Positions 10,101 to 18,401 of a stretch of 64,000 nucleotides of DNA are shown here, one piece after another; the stretch's first letter is position 1, and each line of letters starts with the position of its first letter. Source of the DNA: an uncultured Bacteroidota bacterium (GTDB lineage Bacteria; Bacteroidota; Bacteroidia; Bacteroidales; UBA12077); the NCBI GenBank assembly GCA_913055635.1, contig CAJXLK010000025.1:1-64000 (forward strand), written 5' to 3'. Below the pieces are notes generated by a model. It did no database searches, was not told the origin of the DNA, and saw only the letters and a program-made list of their open reading frames with translations. Both the position numbers and the translations under genes were made by a program.

Positions 10101-13100
10101 CTCTGCACCGTCCAGTAGTAGGTTCCTGCAGGAAGGCCATTCACCAGGTGGAAAGAATCCTGGCCACTGTTGCCTTCTACGGAAGATTTCAAATAACCCG
10201 CAGAATCAGCCATGGGATAAAACAGCCTCATGCTGTCGCTGGAGCGGCCAAGTTTAATGTTGTAGGCCAGTCCCTGGTCTGGGGTTTCCCTGTCGCTGCC
10301 ATCATTCCAGTTTAATACGGCCTGTTTACCATATCCGGAAACATCGGCGGATAGCTCATCCGGGGCGGAGGGTTGCTGATTCTCCTGATAAACGGAAGGG
10401 GCCAGTTCATTTTTATAAAGCATGGAATAGGGATTGGCGTTGGCATCCATTCCGGCGCTCAGGATGTCGGCATAACCATCATTGTTATAATCCTTCCATA
10501 TCAGCGAAGAATGGGTAAGTCCCTGTATACCAGCCACAACGGTTAAAAAGTCGCCTTTGCCCTTATTGCAGTATAACCGGGACATTACCGTATCACCGGT
10601 ATGGCCTGTAACCAGTACATCCTTCAGCCCGTCGTTATTGTAGTCGTTGACCGAAACCATTCCATTTTTAACATTGAGGAAGGGCACTGGGCGAACTTCG
10701 CTGAAACGGCCTTTTCCTTCATTTTTGTAAAGTTTTGTTGTGGATTGATGCGAAGAATCGGACCCCGCCAGGATGACATCCTTCAGCCCATCCTGGTTAT
10801 AATCGAGGAAGGCCACTGATGAACTGTCCACACCCATAAAAGGAACATTGGCAACTTCGGAGAACCCCCTTCCCCTGTCGTTGAGGTATAGCTTAGAAAT
10901 GGGGCTGCTACCATTGTTGCCGGTAAGCAACAGATCGGCATATCCGTCGTTGTTGACATCAGCCCATTGTGCATCGCTGTATTGGACATCAGCAAAAGAA
11001 ATGCCGGTTATTTCGGTGAAGCCGCTTGTATCGTTCCTATACAGTTTGGTAACAGGATTGCTGCCATCGTTGCCGGTAACCAGAAGATCAAGATCGGCAT
11101 CGTTGTCGTAATCCATCCATTCCACGTCTCCCTGTTGAACAGCCACGAATGAGACATCTGTTTCTTCGGTGAACTGGCCGGAACCATCGTTGCTGTAGAG
11201 CTTTGTCACAGCGCTGCTGCCGTCGTATCCTGTGATAAGCAGGTCGCGGTCCTGGTCGCCGTCGTAATCACCCCATGCCGAAGCCCCGTAACGTACACCG
11301 GTTATAGCAGGTGATTCGCCATTGAACGTCCCATCCCCTTTATTTCGATAGAGGGTGGAAACCAGGGCGCTGCCATCATAGCCAGTTAGCAGAATATCTA
11401 CATCCTGGTCGTTGTCCACATCACACCAGGAGGTCTCTACATCGGTTAAATCTGTAATGTTAATAGCCGTTTGGCTTGTATAAGGAGACTCAATGGTGAA
11501 AGTATTTTCTGCAGCAAATTCAGAACCCGCATAGGCATGGTCCACTGCCTGAACCGACCAGTAATAGGTTCCGGGACTCAGGTCATCGATGTGCCAGCTT
11601 GTGTTCTTCTGCACGTTGCCCATCTCAGGTATCAGGCGGCTGCCGTCAGACAGCGACATGGGAGGAACGATGGTATCACCGCCTTTCTTGTACATGTATA
11701 TATTATAAGATAGCCCGTCTTGCGGGGTTTCGTTGTCGGTGGCCTTGTCCCATTGCAGTGTCGCCCGGCTGGCCTCGAGAGAGACTGAGAGATTTGTAGG
11801 TGCTTCAGGGGTAGTGTTGGAAGTGCTGGTTTGGTTTTGGTAGATTCTGGTTATTCTACTACCTTCACGATAACCGGTGAATAAGATATCCAAATCACCA
11901 TCGCTGTCGTAATCGCCCCAGTCTATTAAACCATTAGAAACACCAGGTAGGGAAATACCAGTCTGTTCACTGAAGGTGCCATCACCATTATTGCTGTATA
12001 TTTTAGTTATTCGAGAACCACCATCTCCACTAAGCAAAATATCCAAATCCCCGTCGTTGTCATAATCACCCCATTCTACAGAGCCTTCAACATCGGCAAT
12101 GGAGGTGCCAGGCTGTTCGCTAAAATCACCATCCCCGTTGTTCCGATAAATTTTTGTTATCGGATTATAATTGTTATCATCACCGCAAAGCAAGATGTCC
12201 AAATCACCGTCATTGTCATAATCACCCCAATGAATAGAACTACTCATAACACCAGTTAAGGTAACATTAGTTTGCTCGCTGAAAGTGCCATCCCCGTGGT
12301 TCTGGTAAATTTTTGTTATCATATTATTGGAACCATCAGAACCACTGATTGAAATATCCAAATCACCGTCGTTGTCATAGTCAACCCATTGAACAGAGCT
12401 AGCTTTAACGCCAGTAAGAGATATATTGACCTGCTCGTTGAATGTACCATCGCCATTGTTCTGATATATTCTTGTAATTGGATTATCTATTTGGTCATGC
12501 CTGCCGCTAAGCAAGATATCTAAATCTCCATCGTTGTCATAATCTCCCCAATCCAAAGAGCAATTATAAACGCCGGTGAGAGAAATGCCGGTTTGTTCGC
12601 TGAATGTGCCATCGCCGTTATTGCTGTATATTTTGGTTATTCTATTCGAACCATCATATCCACTGAGCAAAATATCCAAATCACCATCGTTGTTGTAATC
12701 ACCCCAGTCTACTGAACCACTTGAGACACCAGCAAGGGAAATACCGGTCTGCTCACTGAATGTGCCATCACCATTGTTTTTATATATTTTGGTTATTTGA
12801 CTCGAACCATCATATCCACTGAGTAAAATATCCAAATCGCCGTCGTTGTTGTAATCGCCCCATTTCATTGATCCCGAAACTCCGGTTAGTGAGTCACCGG
12901 TTTCCGTAAACAGGTGGTGGTGGTCATTGATGTTTCCGGTGGTGTCGGTGGTATTGTAGTGCACGCTTCCGGCAGGGCCGTTATATTCATATACCACAAG
13001 CCGGTAATGTTCCCTCAGGCTGATTCCTTTCACCACGGTGCTCGAATCGGTGCCATTGTACACGCAGTACCAGCCGGATGATCCGATCTGGCCGCCCTGG

Positions 13101-16100
13101 CCAAATGTGCTGTCAGCAGCATAGGTGGTGCTGTCAAGGGGTTGAGCCTTTCCGGAATCACCCCGGGCCATGAACACGGCATTGTACTGGCCGTTGCCCC
13201 GGCTCCAGCTAATGTCCAGGCTGTCTTTCCAGGGACGGTCAACAGTCAGCTGGCTTGCCTGCCGGGAGGGCTGATCCAGGGGCAAATCAGCCTGCAAATA
13301 AATGGTTGAATCGGGGCCGTTGGTGTAAATCAAAGCCGAATCGGAGTAGGAACCGACCAGGGTATCGGTGGAGAAGGTTACCGAAAGCTGCAGGGTGTCG
13401 TTTCCGTGAACGGTATCCGGTACACTGTAATTCCAGGTAAAAGGTGCATCAGGTTTTTGTATGCTGTCCACAACCAAATCAGCCTCACCTGTATTGATCA
13501 GGTTAAATTGCCGGGTGGTATCGCCGGTGTTCATATTCTGCCTGTCAAAATCAAGCGTATCCGAATAAAGGCTGGTTTCAATGGCAGGAAGTGTAAGAAG
13601 ACTGGCACCCAGAACAATCGCCGTGTCCCGCTTATTAGTAAAAAACTTCACAGAGTCCCTGTAAGATGTGGCGGAAGTATCGCTGTCCAGAATCATGTCC
13701 AGCGACAGGGTATCACCGGGTGTCAGGGTATCAGGAGTCATTATTCCGGCAGCGACGAATGGCAGTTGAGGGCTCTGCACACTGTCGATGGTTAGATCAG
13801 TGCTTCCATTATTGGATATGAAATAAGATATGGTATCCTTCTGCCTGTCAGCTGGTAGCGAGCCGAAATCAACCGTGTCAGGCGAAAGTGTAATTTGAGG
13901 ATTGATGACCTCTCCACCGATCCAAACTGTCGTATCCCGGTGATTGGTAAATAAGACCAGGGAATCGTTGTAAATGCCATGGGTAGTATCGCGATCGAAG
14001 GTCATATCCAGGGCAAGGGTATCATCAGGTATAATGGTATCTGGAGCGGTAAAATCCGCTACCCCAAATGGCAACTGAGGCATACTGATGCTATCTAGGG
14101 TCAACTCAGTGGTACCATAGTTGTAAATATTAAAAGAAGCGGTATCTGTAGCCGCCCTTTTCAGTACAACACCAAAATCAAAGCTGTCAGATGGAATATT
14201 CAACTCGGGGTTGATCAATTGCCCGGTTAAGGGTAAAACAGCATGGCTGTCATTGGAATAGATCTCCAGGGAATCGCTGTACCAACCTGCTGTGGTATCC
14301 CGGCTAAAAGTTGCCTGAAGGGCAAGGGTGTCGTTCGGCAGCAGAGTATCCGGTGCAACAAGTCCTTCCATCAAAAATGGTGATTGCGGCATATACAGGC
14401 TGTCGAGGATCAATTCAGTAGTTCCGGAATTATAGAGATAAAAGGCCGTAGCATCGGCAAGGCTGTCTGTATGGAAGGAACCGAAACCAATGCTGTCCTG
14501 TGTGAGCTCAATCACGGGATTGATGAGATGAGCTGCCATCGGCATGCTGGTGTCCCTATCATTGGTATAAAGGAAGATGCTGTCGTTGTAATTACCTGCC
14601 AGGGTATCCTGATTGAACGTTATGGCTGGTTTAAGGCTATCACCCGGAGCCAGAGTATCAGGGGCTGTAAGGCCTTCCAGGGAGTAGGGTTTACCTGGAG
14701 TTTCAAGGCTGTCAAGAATCAGGTTGGTGGTACCTGTATTGTAGAAATAGAAAGAAGCGGCAGATCCGGTGGTATCCACCTGCAAGGTATCAAAATCAAT
14801 GCTGTCGGGAGAAATAGAAACAGCAGGATTGATGATATGGCCCTCGATGAATACAGTAGTGTCTATGTCACTGGTATAAATCGATAAGGTATCGTAGTAA
14901 CCATCTGCCGGGGTATCCCGGTTAAATGAAACGGTTACGGAAAGCGTATCGGTTGCTCCAAGGGTATCCGGAGCAGAAAGATCTAGGGTGTTAAACGGGG
15001 CCTGAGGTAAACTGAGGCTGTCGATGATAACCGGACGTGTGGCATTGTTGACCAAATCGATGGCAGTGGTATCTGCAACAGTATCTCGGTGGACAGTGCC
15101 AAAACCGACACTGTCGGCAGAAAGTTCCAGTGCAGAGGCAATCAGAGATCCCTTAAGGGAGACGGTTGTATCCACATCGCTGGTATATAAACTGAGGGTA
15201 TCTTGATAGCTTCCAAGGGCCGTGTCTCGGTGAAATGTTGGGGTCAGAGAAAGTGTATCATCAGGGGTCAGGGTATAAGGAGTGGAAATGTCTTCAATTC
15301 CAAACGGAAGATGGGGTTTATTGAGGCTGTCAAGGATTAGATCATTCTCCCCATAATTGGTAATGACCAGCCCGGCAGTCGATGCAATGGTATCTGTTGG
15401 AAGGATGCCAAAACTGATGCTGTCTGTAGTGATGCCCAGGCTAGTGGCAGACAATCTTGCCCACATTGGAATGGTGGTATCTCCCTCATTGGTCGATAGT
15501 ATGATGGAATCCCGGTAGGTATTCACAGTCGTGTCCCTGTTAAAGGAAACGTTTACAGAGAGGGTATCCTCAGGTGCCAGGGTATCGGGTGCAGAAAGAC
15601 CTTCAAGGGAAAAGGGCGCCTGAGCTATTTGCAGGCTACTGATAATTAGGTCTGTAGTTCCTGAGTTGAACAGGCCAAATGTGGTGGTTTCGGGAAGGGT
15701 ATCGGGCACTGAAGTACCAAAATCAATGCTGGCCGGGGTTAATCCCACTTCAGGATTAATAAGGCTGGCCTTCAAAGGCAGGATAGTATCCCCGGCATTG
15801 GTGTAAAGATCCATTGTGTCGAGGTAGGTTCCGGCGGTAGTATCGTGATTAAAAATAGCCTGAAGATTGAGCGAATCACCGGGAACAATGGTATCAGGGC
15901 GTGACAGGTTTTCTGACTTAAACGGCGACTGAAGGGATGCCAGGCTGTCAAGAATCAGGTTGGTGGTGCCTGAACTGTAGAGATAAAAAGAAGCAGTATC
16001 TTTTTGATCGTTTGACAATAAGGTGCCAAAATCTACACCATCATTTGAAAAGCTTATAGCAGGATTGATGAGCTGGCCTTCAATGGCTACAGTGGTATCT

Positions 16101-17491
16101 TTGTCATTGGTATAAATCGAGAGTGAATCTTGGTAGGTTCCTGCTGAATTATCCCGGTTGAAAGTCACCCATAATTTTAATGAATCATCAGGTACAATGG
16201 TATCGGGAACAGTATAACTCGTTGAATTAAAAGGACCAGCCGGAGAAATGATGCTATCTACAATCATATCGAGTTCGCCATGATTGTATAGTTGTATTGA
16301 AGCAGTATCAATAAACGCTCCGTTGGTAAGCTTTTCAAAATTGATGCTGTCCTTATTCATCACCAATTCAGGTGAAGGCGCTTCCAGTTGACTTATTACA
16401 GGAACACAGGTATCTCCGGCATTGGTATAAAGCCATAAGGAATCCTTGTAAGTACCAGCGGAGGTATCTTTGTTAATTGTGACATCAAGCTTTAATGAGT
16501 CTCCTGCTGCAAGGGTATCCGGAGCGGTATTAGCGACCACTCCAAATGGTACTTCGGGGATTTCCATGCTGTCCACAACCATCTCAGCACTCCCCTGGTT
16601 GGTCAGCTTAAGGGCAAAGGTGTCCACATCAGTACGTGTGGTAAGAGTGCCAAAATTTATACTGTCTGAACTCAAATCAATTGCAGCAGAATATAAATAA
16701 GTCGTATTTCTGATGCAACGAACAGCAGCTCCATCATTCTTGTCAAGGCCCATAATTTCAAGATCATCCCATCCCATCATTCTTCTTGTATATCCGGAGG
16801 TACTGTCCATTTCACTGGCCGCCCATTGATAACTAGCACTGCCTAAAGTCACATATTTACCCGAATCGGGCATCCTAAATCCAGAAGGTAAAGCAGCAAA
16901 CCCGTAATCATCCGTACCATTATCCCCATTATCCCATCTTAAAGAGTCTTTTAAATGTAGGCCTACACCTTCCCATTTGGAGCCATCAAATTGATAAGGC
17001 CCCATCTCATCGCTGATGTATTGGGCAAGTTCACTCCATTCTTTATGAGTAGGCACATGCCATCCTTCCGGACATACCCCCTGAACAGAGCCGGGATTGC
17101 CCGTATCTGAGGGTTGATATTGCATCATTTCATCCCACTGATACAAGCCCCCATACTCCCGGCAATTAAGGGTATCATCCCGATAGCAATATTTTTCAAT
17201 AGTGGCATTGTTAGTGGCATCGATGGTACTATCAATTCTTGTTCCTACATTTAAATTCTCGCCCATCCAGGTCTGTTGGCCGATCGTTACCCACCGGTAA
17301 CTCTGGCCATCGCGGGAATCGGTAAATTCTCCGCTTTGAGTCTGTCCATAGCTCGCTATAGGCTGGGCTATAAAAAATACCACCCAAACAACTAGCTTAA
17401 GCAAAATAGATCCCTTCAATAATCTTATCCATCGAAGGATCTTGTTAAGATCCTGGCCATAAGAGTGCGTAGAAGTATTTATCATAATCAA
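4148..17491 (-). CDS. Giant multidomain T9SS-secreted surface protein (FISUMP, ASPM-SPD-2-like, VCBS, beta-helix, LamG, dockerin- and cohesin-like)
   Basis: A 4447-residue secreted protein. Domains by rough residue number: signal peptide 28-50; FISUMP domain 52-265 (CPEGWHVPTHKEW, ALPSGFR, AAVRCIRN); eleven tandem repeats of about 103 residues resembling ASPM-SPD-2/choice-of-anchor-D modules, 270-1403; Fn3-like 1408-1525; seven VCBS/FG-GAP repeats with GDYNNDGDLD calcium loops 1530-1880; Fn3 to 2005; seven VCBS repeats to 2360; Fn3 to 2480; right-handed beta-helix 2485-3157 with an insertion at 2960-3130; LamG 3200-3420; six VCBS repeats to 3733; Fn3; two Ig-like domains; carboxypeptidase-regulatory-like 4052-4135; dockerin-like 4137-4204 with one full loop DYDLNGQLDYED and one degraded; cohesin-like 4207-4350; T9SS type A sorting domain 4360-4447 (NYPNPFTDNT). 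No catalytic site was recognised, so an adhesin or structural role is inferred. It starts 3 bases after the lipoprotein stop and is the last gene of a four-gene operon. Confidence 0.9.
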   Translation of the reverse strand: MIMINTSTHSYGQDLNKILRWIRLLKGSILLKLVVWVVFFIAQPIASYGQTQSGEFTDSRDGQSYRWVTIGQQTWMGENLNVGTRIDSTIDATNNATIEKYCYRDDTLNCREYGGLYQWDEMMQYQPSDTGNPGSVQGVCPEGWHVPTHKEWSELAQYISDEMGPYQFDGSKWEGVGLHLKDSLRWDNGDNGTDDYGFAALPSGFRMPDSGKYVTLGSASYQWAASEMDSTSGYTRRMMGWDDLEIMGLDKNDGAAVRCIRNTTYLYSAAIDLSSDSINFGTLTTRTDVDTFALKLTNQGSAEMVVDSMEIPEVPFGVVANTAPDTLAAGDSLKLDVTINKDTSAGTYKDSLWLYTNAGDTCVPVISQLEAPSPELVMNKDSINFEKLTNGAFIDTASIQLYNHGELDMIVDSIISPAGPFNSTSYTVPDTIVPDDSLKLWVTFNRDNSAGTYQDSLSIYTNDKDTTVAIEGQLINPAISFSNDGVDFGTLLSNDQKDTASFYLYSSGTTNLILDSLASLQSPFKSENLSRPDTIVPGDSLNLQAIFNHDTTAGTYLDTMDLYTNAGDTILPLKASLINPEVGLTPASIDFGTSVPDTLPETTTFGLFNSGTTDLIISSLQIAQAPFSLEGLSAPDTLAPEDTLSVNVSFNRDTTVNTYRDSIILSTNEGDTTIPMWARLSATSLGITTDSISFGILPTDTIASTAGLVITNYGENDLILDSLNKPHLPFGIEDISTPYTLTPDDTLSLTPTFHRDTALGSYQDTLSLYTSDVDTTVSLKGSLIASALELSADSVGFGTVHRDTVADTTAIDLVNNATRPVIIDSLSLPQAPFNTLDLSAPDTLGATDTLSVTVSFNRDTPADGYYDTLSIYTSDIDTTVFIEGHIINPAVSISPDSIDFDTLQVDTTGSAASFYFYNTGTTNLILDSLETPGKPYSLEGLTAPDTLAPGDSLKPAITFNQDTLAGNYNDSIFLYTNDRDTSMPMAAHLINPVIELTQDSIGFGSFHTDSLADATAFYLYNSGTTELILDSLYMPQSPFLMEGLVAPDTLLPNDTLALQATFSRDTTAGWYSDSLEIYSNDSHAVLPLTGQLINPELNIPSDSFDFGVVLKRAATDTASFNIYNYGTTELTLDSISMPQLPFGVADFTAPDTIIPDDTLALDMTFDRDTTHGIYNDSLVLFTNHRDTTVWIGGEVINPQITLSPDTVDFGSLPADRQKDTISYFISNNGSTDLTIDSVQSPQLPFVAAGIMTPDTLTPGDTLSLDMILDSDTSATSYRDSVKFFTNKRDTAIVLGASLLTLPAIETSLYSDTLDFDRQNMNTGDTTRQFNLINTGEADLVVDSIQKPDAPFTWNYSVPDTVHGNDTLQLSVTFSTDTLVGSYSDSALIYTNGPDSTIYLQADLPLDQPSRQASQLTVDRPWKDSLDISWSRGNGQYNAVFMARGDSGKAQPLDSTTYAADSTFGQGGQIGSSGWYCVYNGTDSSTVVKGISLREHYRLVVYEYNGPAGSVHYNTTDTTGNINDHHHLFTETGDSLTGVSGSMKWGDYNNDGDLDILLSGYDGSSQITKIYKNNGDGTFSEQTGISLAGVSSGSVDWGDYNNDGDLDILLSGYDGSNRITKIYSNNGDGTFSEQTGISLTGVYNCSLDWGDYDNDGDLDILLSGRHDQIDNPITRIYQNNGDGTFNEQVNISLTGVKASSVQWVDYDNDGDLDISISGSDGSNNMITKIYQNHGDGTFSEQTNVTLTGVMSSSIHWGDYDNDGDLDILLCGDDNNYNPITKIYRNNGDGDFSEQPGTSIADVEGSVEWGDYDNDGDLDILLSGDGGSRITKIYSNNGDGTFSEQTGISLPGVSNGLIDWGDYDSDGDLDILFTGYREGSRITRIYQNQTSTSNTTPEAPTNLSVSLEASRATLQWDKATDNETPQDGLSYNIYMYKKGGDTIVPPMSLSDGSRLIPEMGNVQKNTSWHIDDLSPGTYYWSVQAVDHAYAGSEFAAENTFTIESPYTSQTAINITDLTDVETSWCDVDNDQDVDILLTGYDGSALVSTLYRNKGDGTFNGESPAITGVRYGASAWGDYDGDQDRDLLITGYDGSSAVTKLYSNDGSGQFTEETDVSFVAVQQGDVEWMDYDNDADLDLLVTGNDGSNPVTKLYRNDTSGFTEITGISFADVQYSDAQWADVNNDGYADLLLTGNNGSSPISKLYLNDRGRGFSEVANVPFMGVDSSSVAFLDYNQDGLKDVILAGSDSSHQSTTKLYKNEGKGRFSEVRPVPFLNVKNGMVSVNDYNNDGLKDVLVTGHTGDTVMSRLYCNKGKGDFLTVVAGIQGLTHSSLIWKDYNNDGYADILSAGMDANANPYSMLYKNELAPSVYQENQQPSAPDELSADVSGYGKQAVLNWNDGSDRETPDQGLAYNIKLGRSSDSMRLFYPMADSAGYLKSSVEGNSGQDSFHLVNGLPAGTYYWTVQSIDQSGVGSAFATTDSFKLVNKAWHVDTSGSDVTGNGSETSPFRTIQQAIDTAGRNDTVLVHRGTYNENIDFKGKDLFVTSQYQITPNDSYVTQTVISSRNDSLPAVRISGVEKVEFQGFTVTNSQASGIVCDTNTIVNLKHLVVEGNSGINGAGISSLSDSLVVRNVTLRGNDASADGGGIWCKNVDSLSIGDLTLKNNTAVNGAGFYCDSARGNMMDVQASGNVASQDGGAFWTRNADLELGNIALNNNQGSRNGGGIYSDSTSLYMNHVHMEGNSASNDGGAMFIRQTALTLDHSEIIDNKAGRLGGGVYASGQAINKMNDLLIHGNQANQGGGLYLLRTDGTLKNLKLIDNTTDQQGGACFFRASSPILINPLVTNNAAAKAAGFYADSLANPVIANATIAGNKGIEGGNIMSLHQSHPELINSILWDNQPREIDLGTADTAGISVSYSDVDMGLNGIDYNAYDTVNYASNNIWEEPVFQDTANGNYELETGSPCIDQGHDIYKSMLESFNRYNPDAFLNPGEAFDQDSSSYASRNYSGHNGIERNWEFGAKFGVRKHIDKVNYKFYGYARSENDGNHLAEIIVEIQTYDGANWTTDTTLYDYSESDYGGSNEISTRQDHSYHLDAKVNGVRIHFYMRSANGSASDEIGEIIARVHGLGFFSNHYGVNQYDLKGNPRVVNGQIDLGAYEKIKDIQQDTTGRFLHNTGGKSLLGDVDNDGQVNLVQNLPGSKISADSLEAFYPFEASFSDSTANGHDATPSGVTFVEGHLGKPESAGFFERKNEDHLEVPHSSKLQPELGSESFSVGVWVKTLDNSQSYNRSSGVVSKIGGTFTNAWGMFVSADGNDMWYSIEDDQGDNHGYSVRSNIREGRWQHAVAVYNGEHKELKLYINGQLRDDTVAANFEGISNTSPLYIGRFDRYDENRDFNGSIDQVRIYRRALPPQEIRSLYHQGKYLVYDQANARADTLDMKWLSNSSVHWLDYNQDNNLDILVTGLDSMNQPKSMIYRNDGSGAFTLADSSMFRGLNYTSSAMGDYDNDGDRDLVLMGSDGNAPFTMLYVHQDSSYRLDEQAQLEDLAFGDALWADFDRDGDLDLVISGNDGTAPQTLFYQNTGNGNLSQQAVPAVAPVDSGALACDDYNNDGYPDLFVSGHNGNQNVARLYQNTGNWNFTEQVSFEGLVHGSADFGDYNSDGYPDLLMAGEALDSTVTRLYLNQKDGTFSQPPTKLPGVSQGSVHFWDYDGDQDLDFYLSGTSKDSSFTCLFRNNINVSNQPPDPPEHVQSEVQDSALVISWSPARDQETPAGGLTYNLALYDADDQMLIAPLADLESGRGRIRTGGPIQDTSWTVKGLPSGNYKVQLQSVDQSDRRSAFSQKNLLTLDYQPPQVHQPHPAEGAITSQIPEKITLAYQEPNPLETATLRATLNDTSLHASSQSLMVTDTSIILKTSTLQNMLVEGTNQVAFDSIADVYGNTAAENWSFVYDTTQPAITYYSPEDRGSIRDSLPEVALQLKDELSELDTASLRFHLDGQVYSCSSDALSFSRDTLIFSAAKAGEVFEEGDTARFELHASDKVDYGQPNALHFIWRGYVSLKGAFRLQVYDYNQALDSALVELVDEGEVVQQYWSNEQGEVMDSMVYGNYDFNVRKPGYFNRYIHGLEVEADQTIRAETTIGMIGDYDLNGQLDYEDVDDLVLAWNHQDPVIEIGPASGKLPDMMVHPDHVVDFEDLMVFAQVWNFRNAGKAHSPSLFFDQSNVGPAGMALIPHEQGDSEDTLHYGVWLKQTRNYRSSRLVVDYPAESLHLENISRGKYLTQADGGSILLTRHNRQEGRIELDLAKTGNSSPLHKKVKLASLTFGKKAGDREKPLTYSYEVRENNGRVSKGHEKTDDGVKHLSKSGPRVTGNYPNPFTDNTVIEFELPEHSRVRIQVYDSHGRKVAQLVDRPLNAGKHRITWQAKGLGSGVYYYRFNAGEYQSIHKCVKIGR

Positions 17492-17494
17492 TAT

Positions 17495-18364
17495 TTATTC
17501 AATCGTTACTGTAAGACCAACCGTTGTATTAAGAGGAATGGACTGATTATTGCCATCACGAATTGTACATGCATCTTTTATAAAGTCAACGCTGGCGTCA
17601 CCGGCCTTTAAAGCCCTAAAACGGATTCGGGCAACGGGTCCGCTGCCACTTACCGCCACCGGATCACCACCTAAACGGATAGCACTTAACTCAATCATCC
17701 CATCCTGATTAGCAGAATCAGCAGGAGAACTCACAAAAGGAACCCCCGAACAAGCAGAGCGATTTAGGATACCCTCTGTCTGTTTGGCCGAGAGCATCTT
17801 GAGAGAATCGATGGGGAAACTTAGTACGGTTTTTAAGCCCATCACATTTTCAAATTCCTCGGCTTGAAGGATGAGTTCCAATGTATCTCCTTGTCGGATC
17901 TGCTCAAGGCTGTGAAATCGTTTGAGCAAAAAAGCCGGACCATCAATGACATCTATTCTAAAACTGCGTTGAGTGGGATCCACCTGAACCGAATCAGTCG
18001 GATAACGCTCGCGGATATAAAAGGTATAGCTGTCATCCGCCAATTGATCAAAGGTCAATTGCTGGTTATCGGTAGAACGCCATTGGTTCATTTGGGGTGC
18101 CAACCGGTAATCAAAAGAGCTGGAAAAACGGGTTTCTGCCAACCTTCCTTCCCATTCAAAGAAAACCTGGTTGCTGCTGAGCGTGGCTCCATCTGCCGGC
18201 CCACTGATTATGGTGGCCTTCGGAGCCTTATACTGGTCGGAAGCCGGATCCAGGGGATGATCAAAAGCAACCCGCTGGGGCACCTTTTCACAAGCATTCA
18301 ACAGCAACAGCCATGAAAGCAGGAAAAAAACAGCGGATCTTCTACCGGATAGAGGATGGTGCAT
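17495..18364 (-). CDS. Cohesin-domain lipoprotein
   Basis: A lipoprotein of 289 residues from the ATG at 18364 (an upstream in-frame ATG at 18382 would add six). The signal sequence ends in a lipobox LLLNAC followed by Glu, so it should be lipid-anchored to the outer membrane. After a short linker (FDHPLDP) comes an Ig-like domain (about residues 45-140). The C-terminal 145 residues look like a cohesin-type domain: an opening QGDTLELILQAE, a middle GLKTVLSFPIDSLKMLS, and the characteristic PVARIRFRALKAG strand near the end. Cohesins bind dockerins, and the next gene encodes a dockerin-like module, so pairing of the two products is an attractive inference. It lies 3 bases before the giant gene and downstream of the PEGA gene. 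Lipoprotein is near certain; cohesin is likely. Confidence 0.85.
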   Translation of the reverse strand: MHHPLSGRRSAVFFLLSWLLLLNACEKVPQRVAFDHPLDPASDQYKAPKATIISGPADGATLSSNQVFFEWEGRLAETRFSSSFDYRLAPQMNQWRSTDNQQLTFDQLADDSYTFYIRERYPTDSVQVDPTQRSFRIDVIDGPAFLLKRFHSLEQIRQGDTLELILQAEEFENVMGLKTVLSFPIDSLKMLSAKQTEGILNRSACSGVPFVSSPADSANQDGMIELSAIRLGGDPVAVSGSGPVARIRFRALKAGDASVDFIKDACTIRDGNNQSIPLNTTVGLTVTIE

Positions 18365-18401
18365 GGTATCAAAATTTAACAAGGATTGTAGATTGATGGC
18401 A

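Noticed and set aside
4148..17491. Cellulosomal scaffoldin or enzyme assignment for the giant protein
   Set aside because: Dockerin- and cohesin-like modules are present, but there is no glycoside hydrolase or carbohydrate-binding module that I recognise; LamG and VCBS repeats fit adhesion better.
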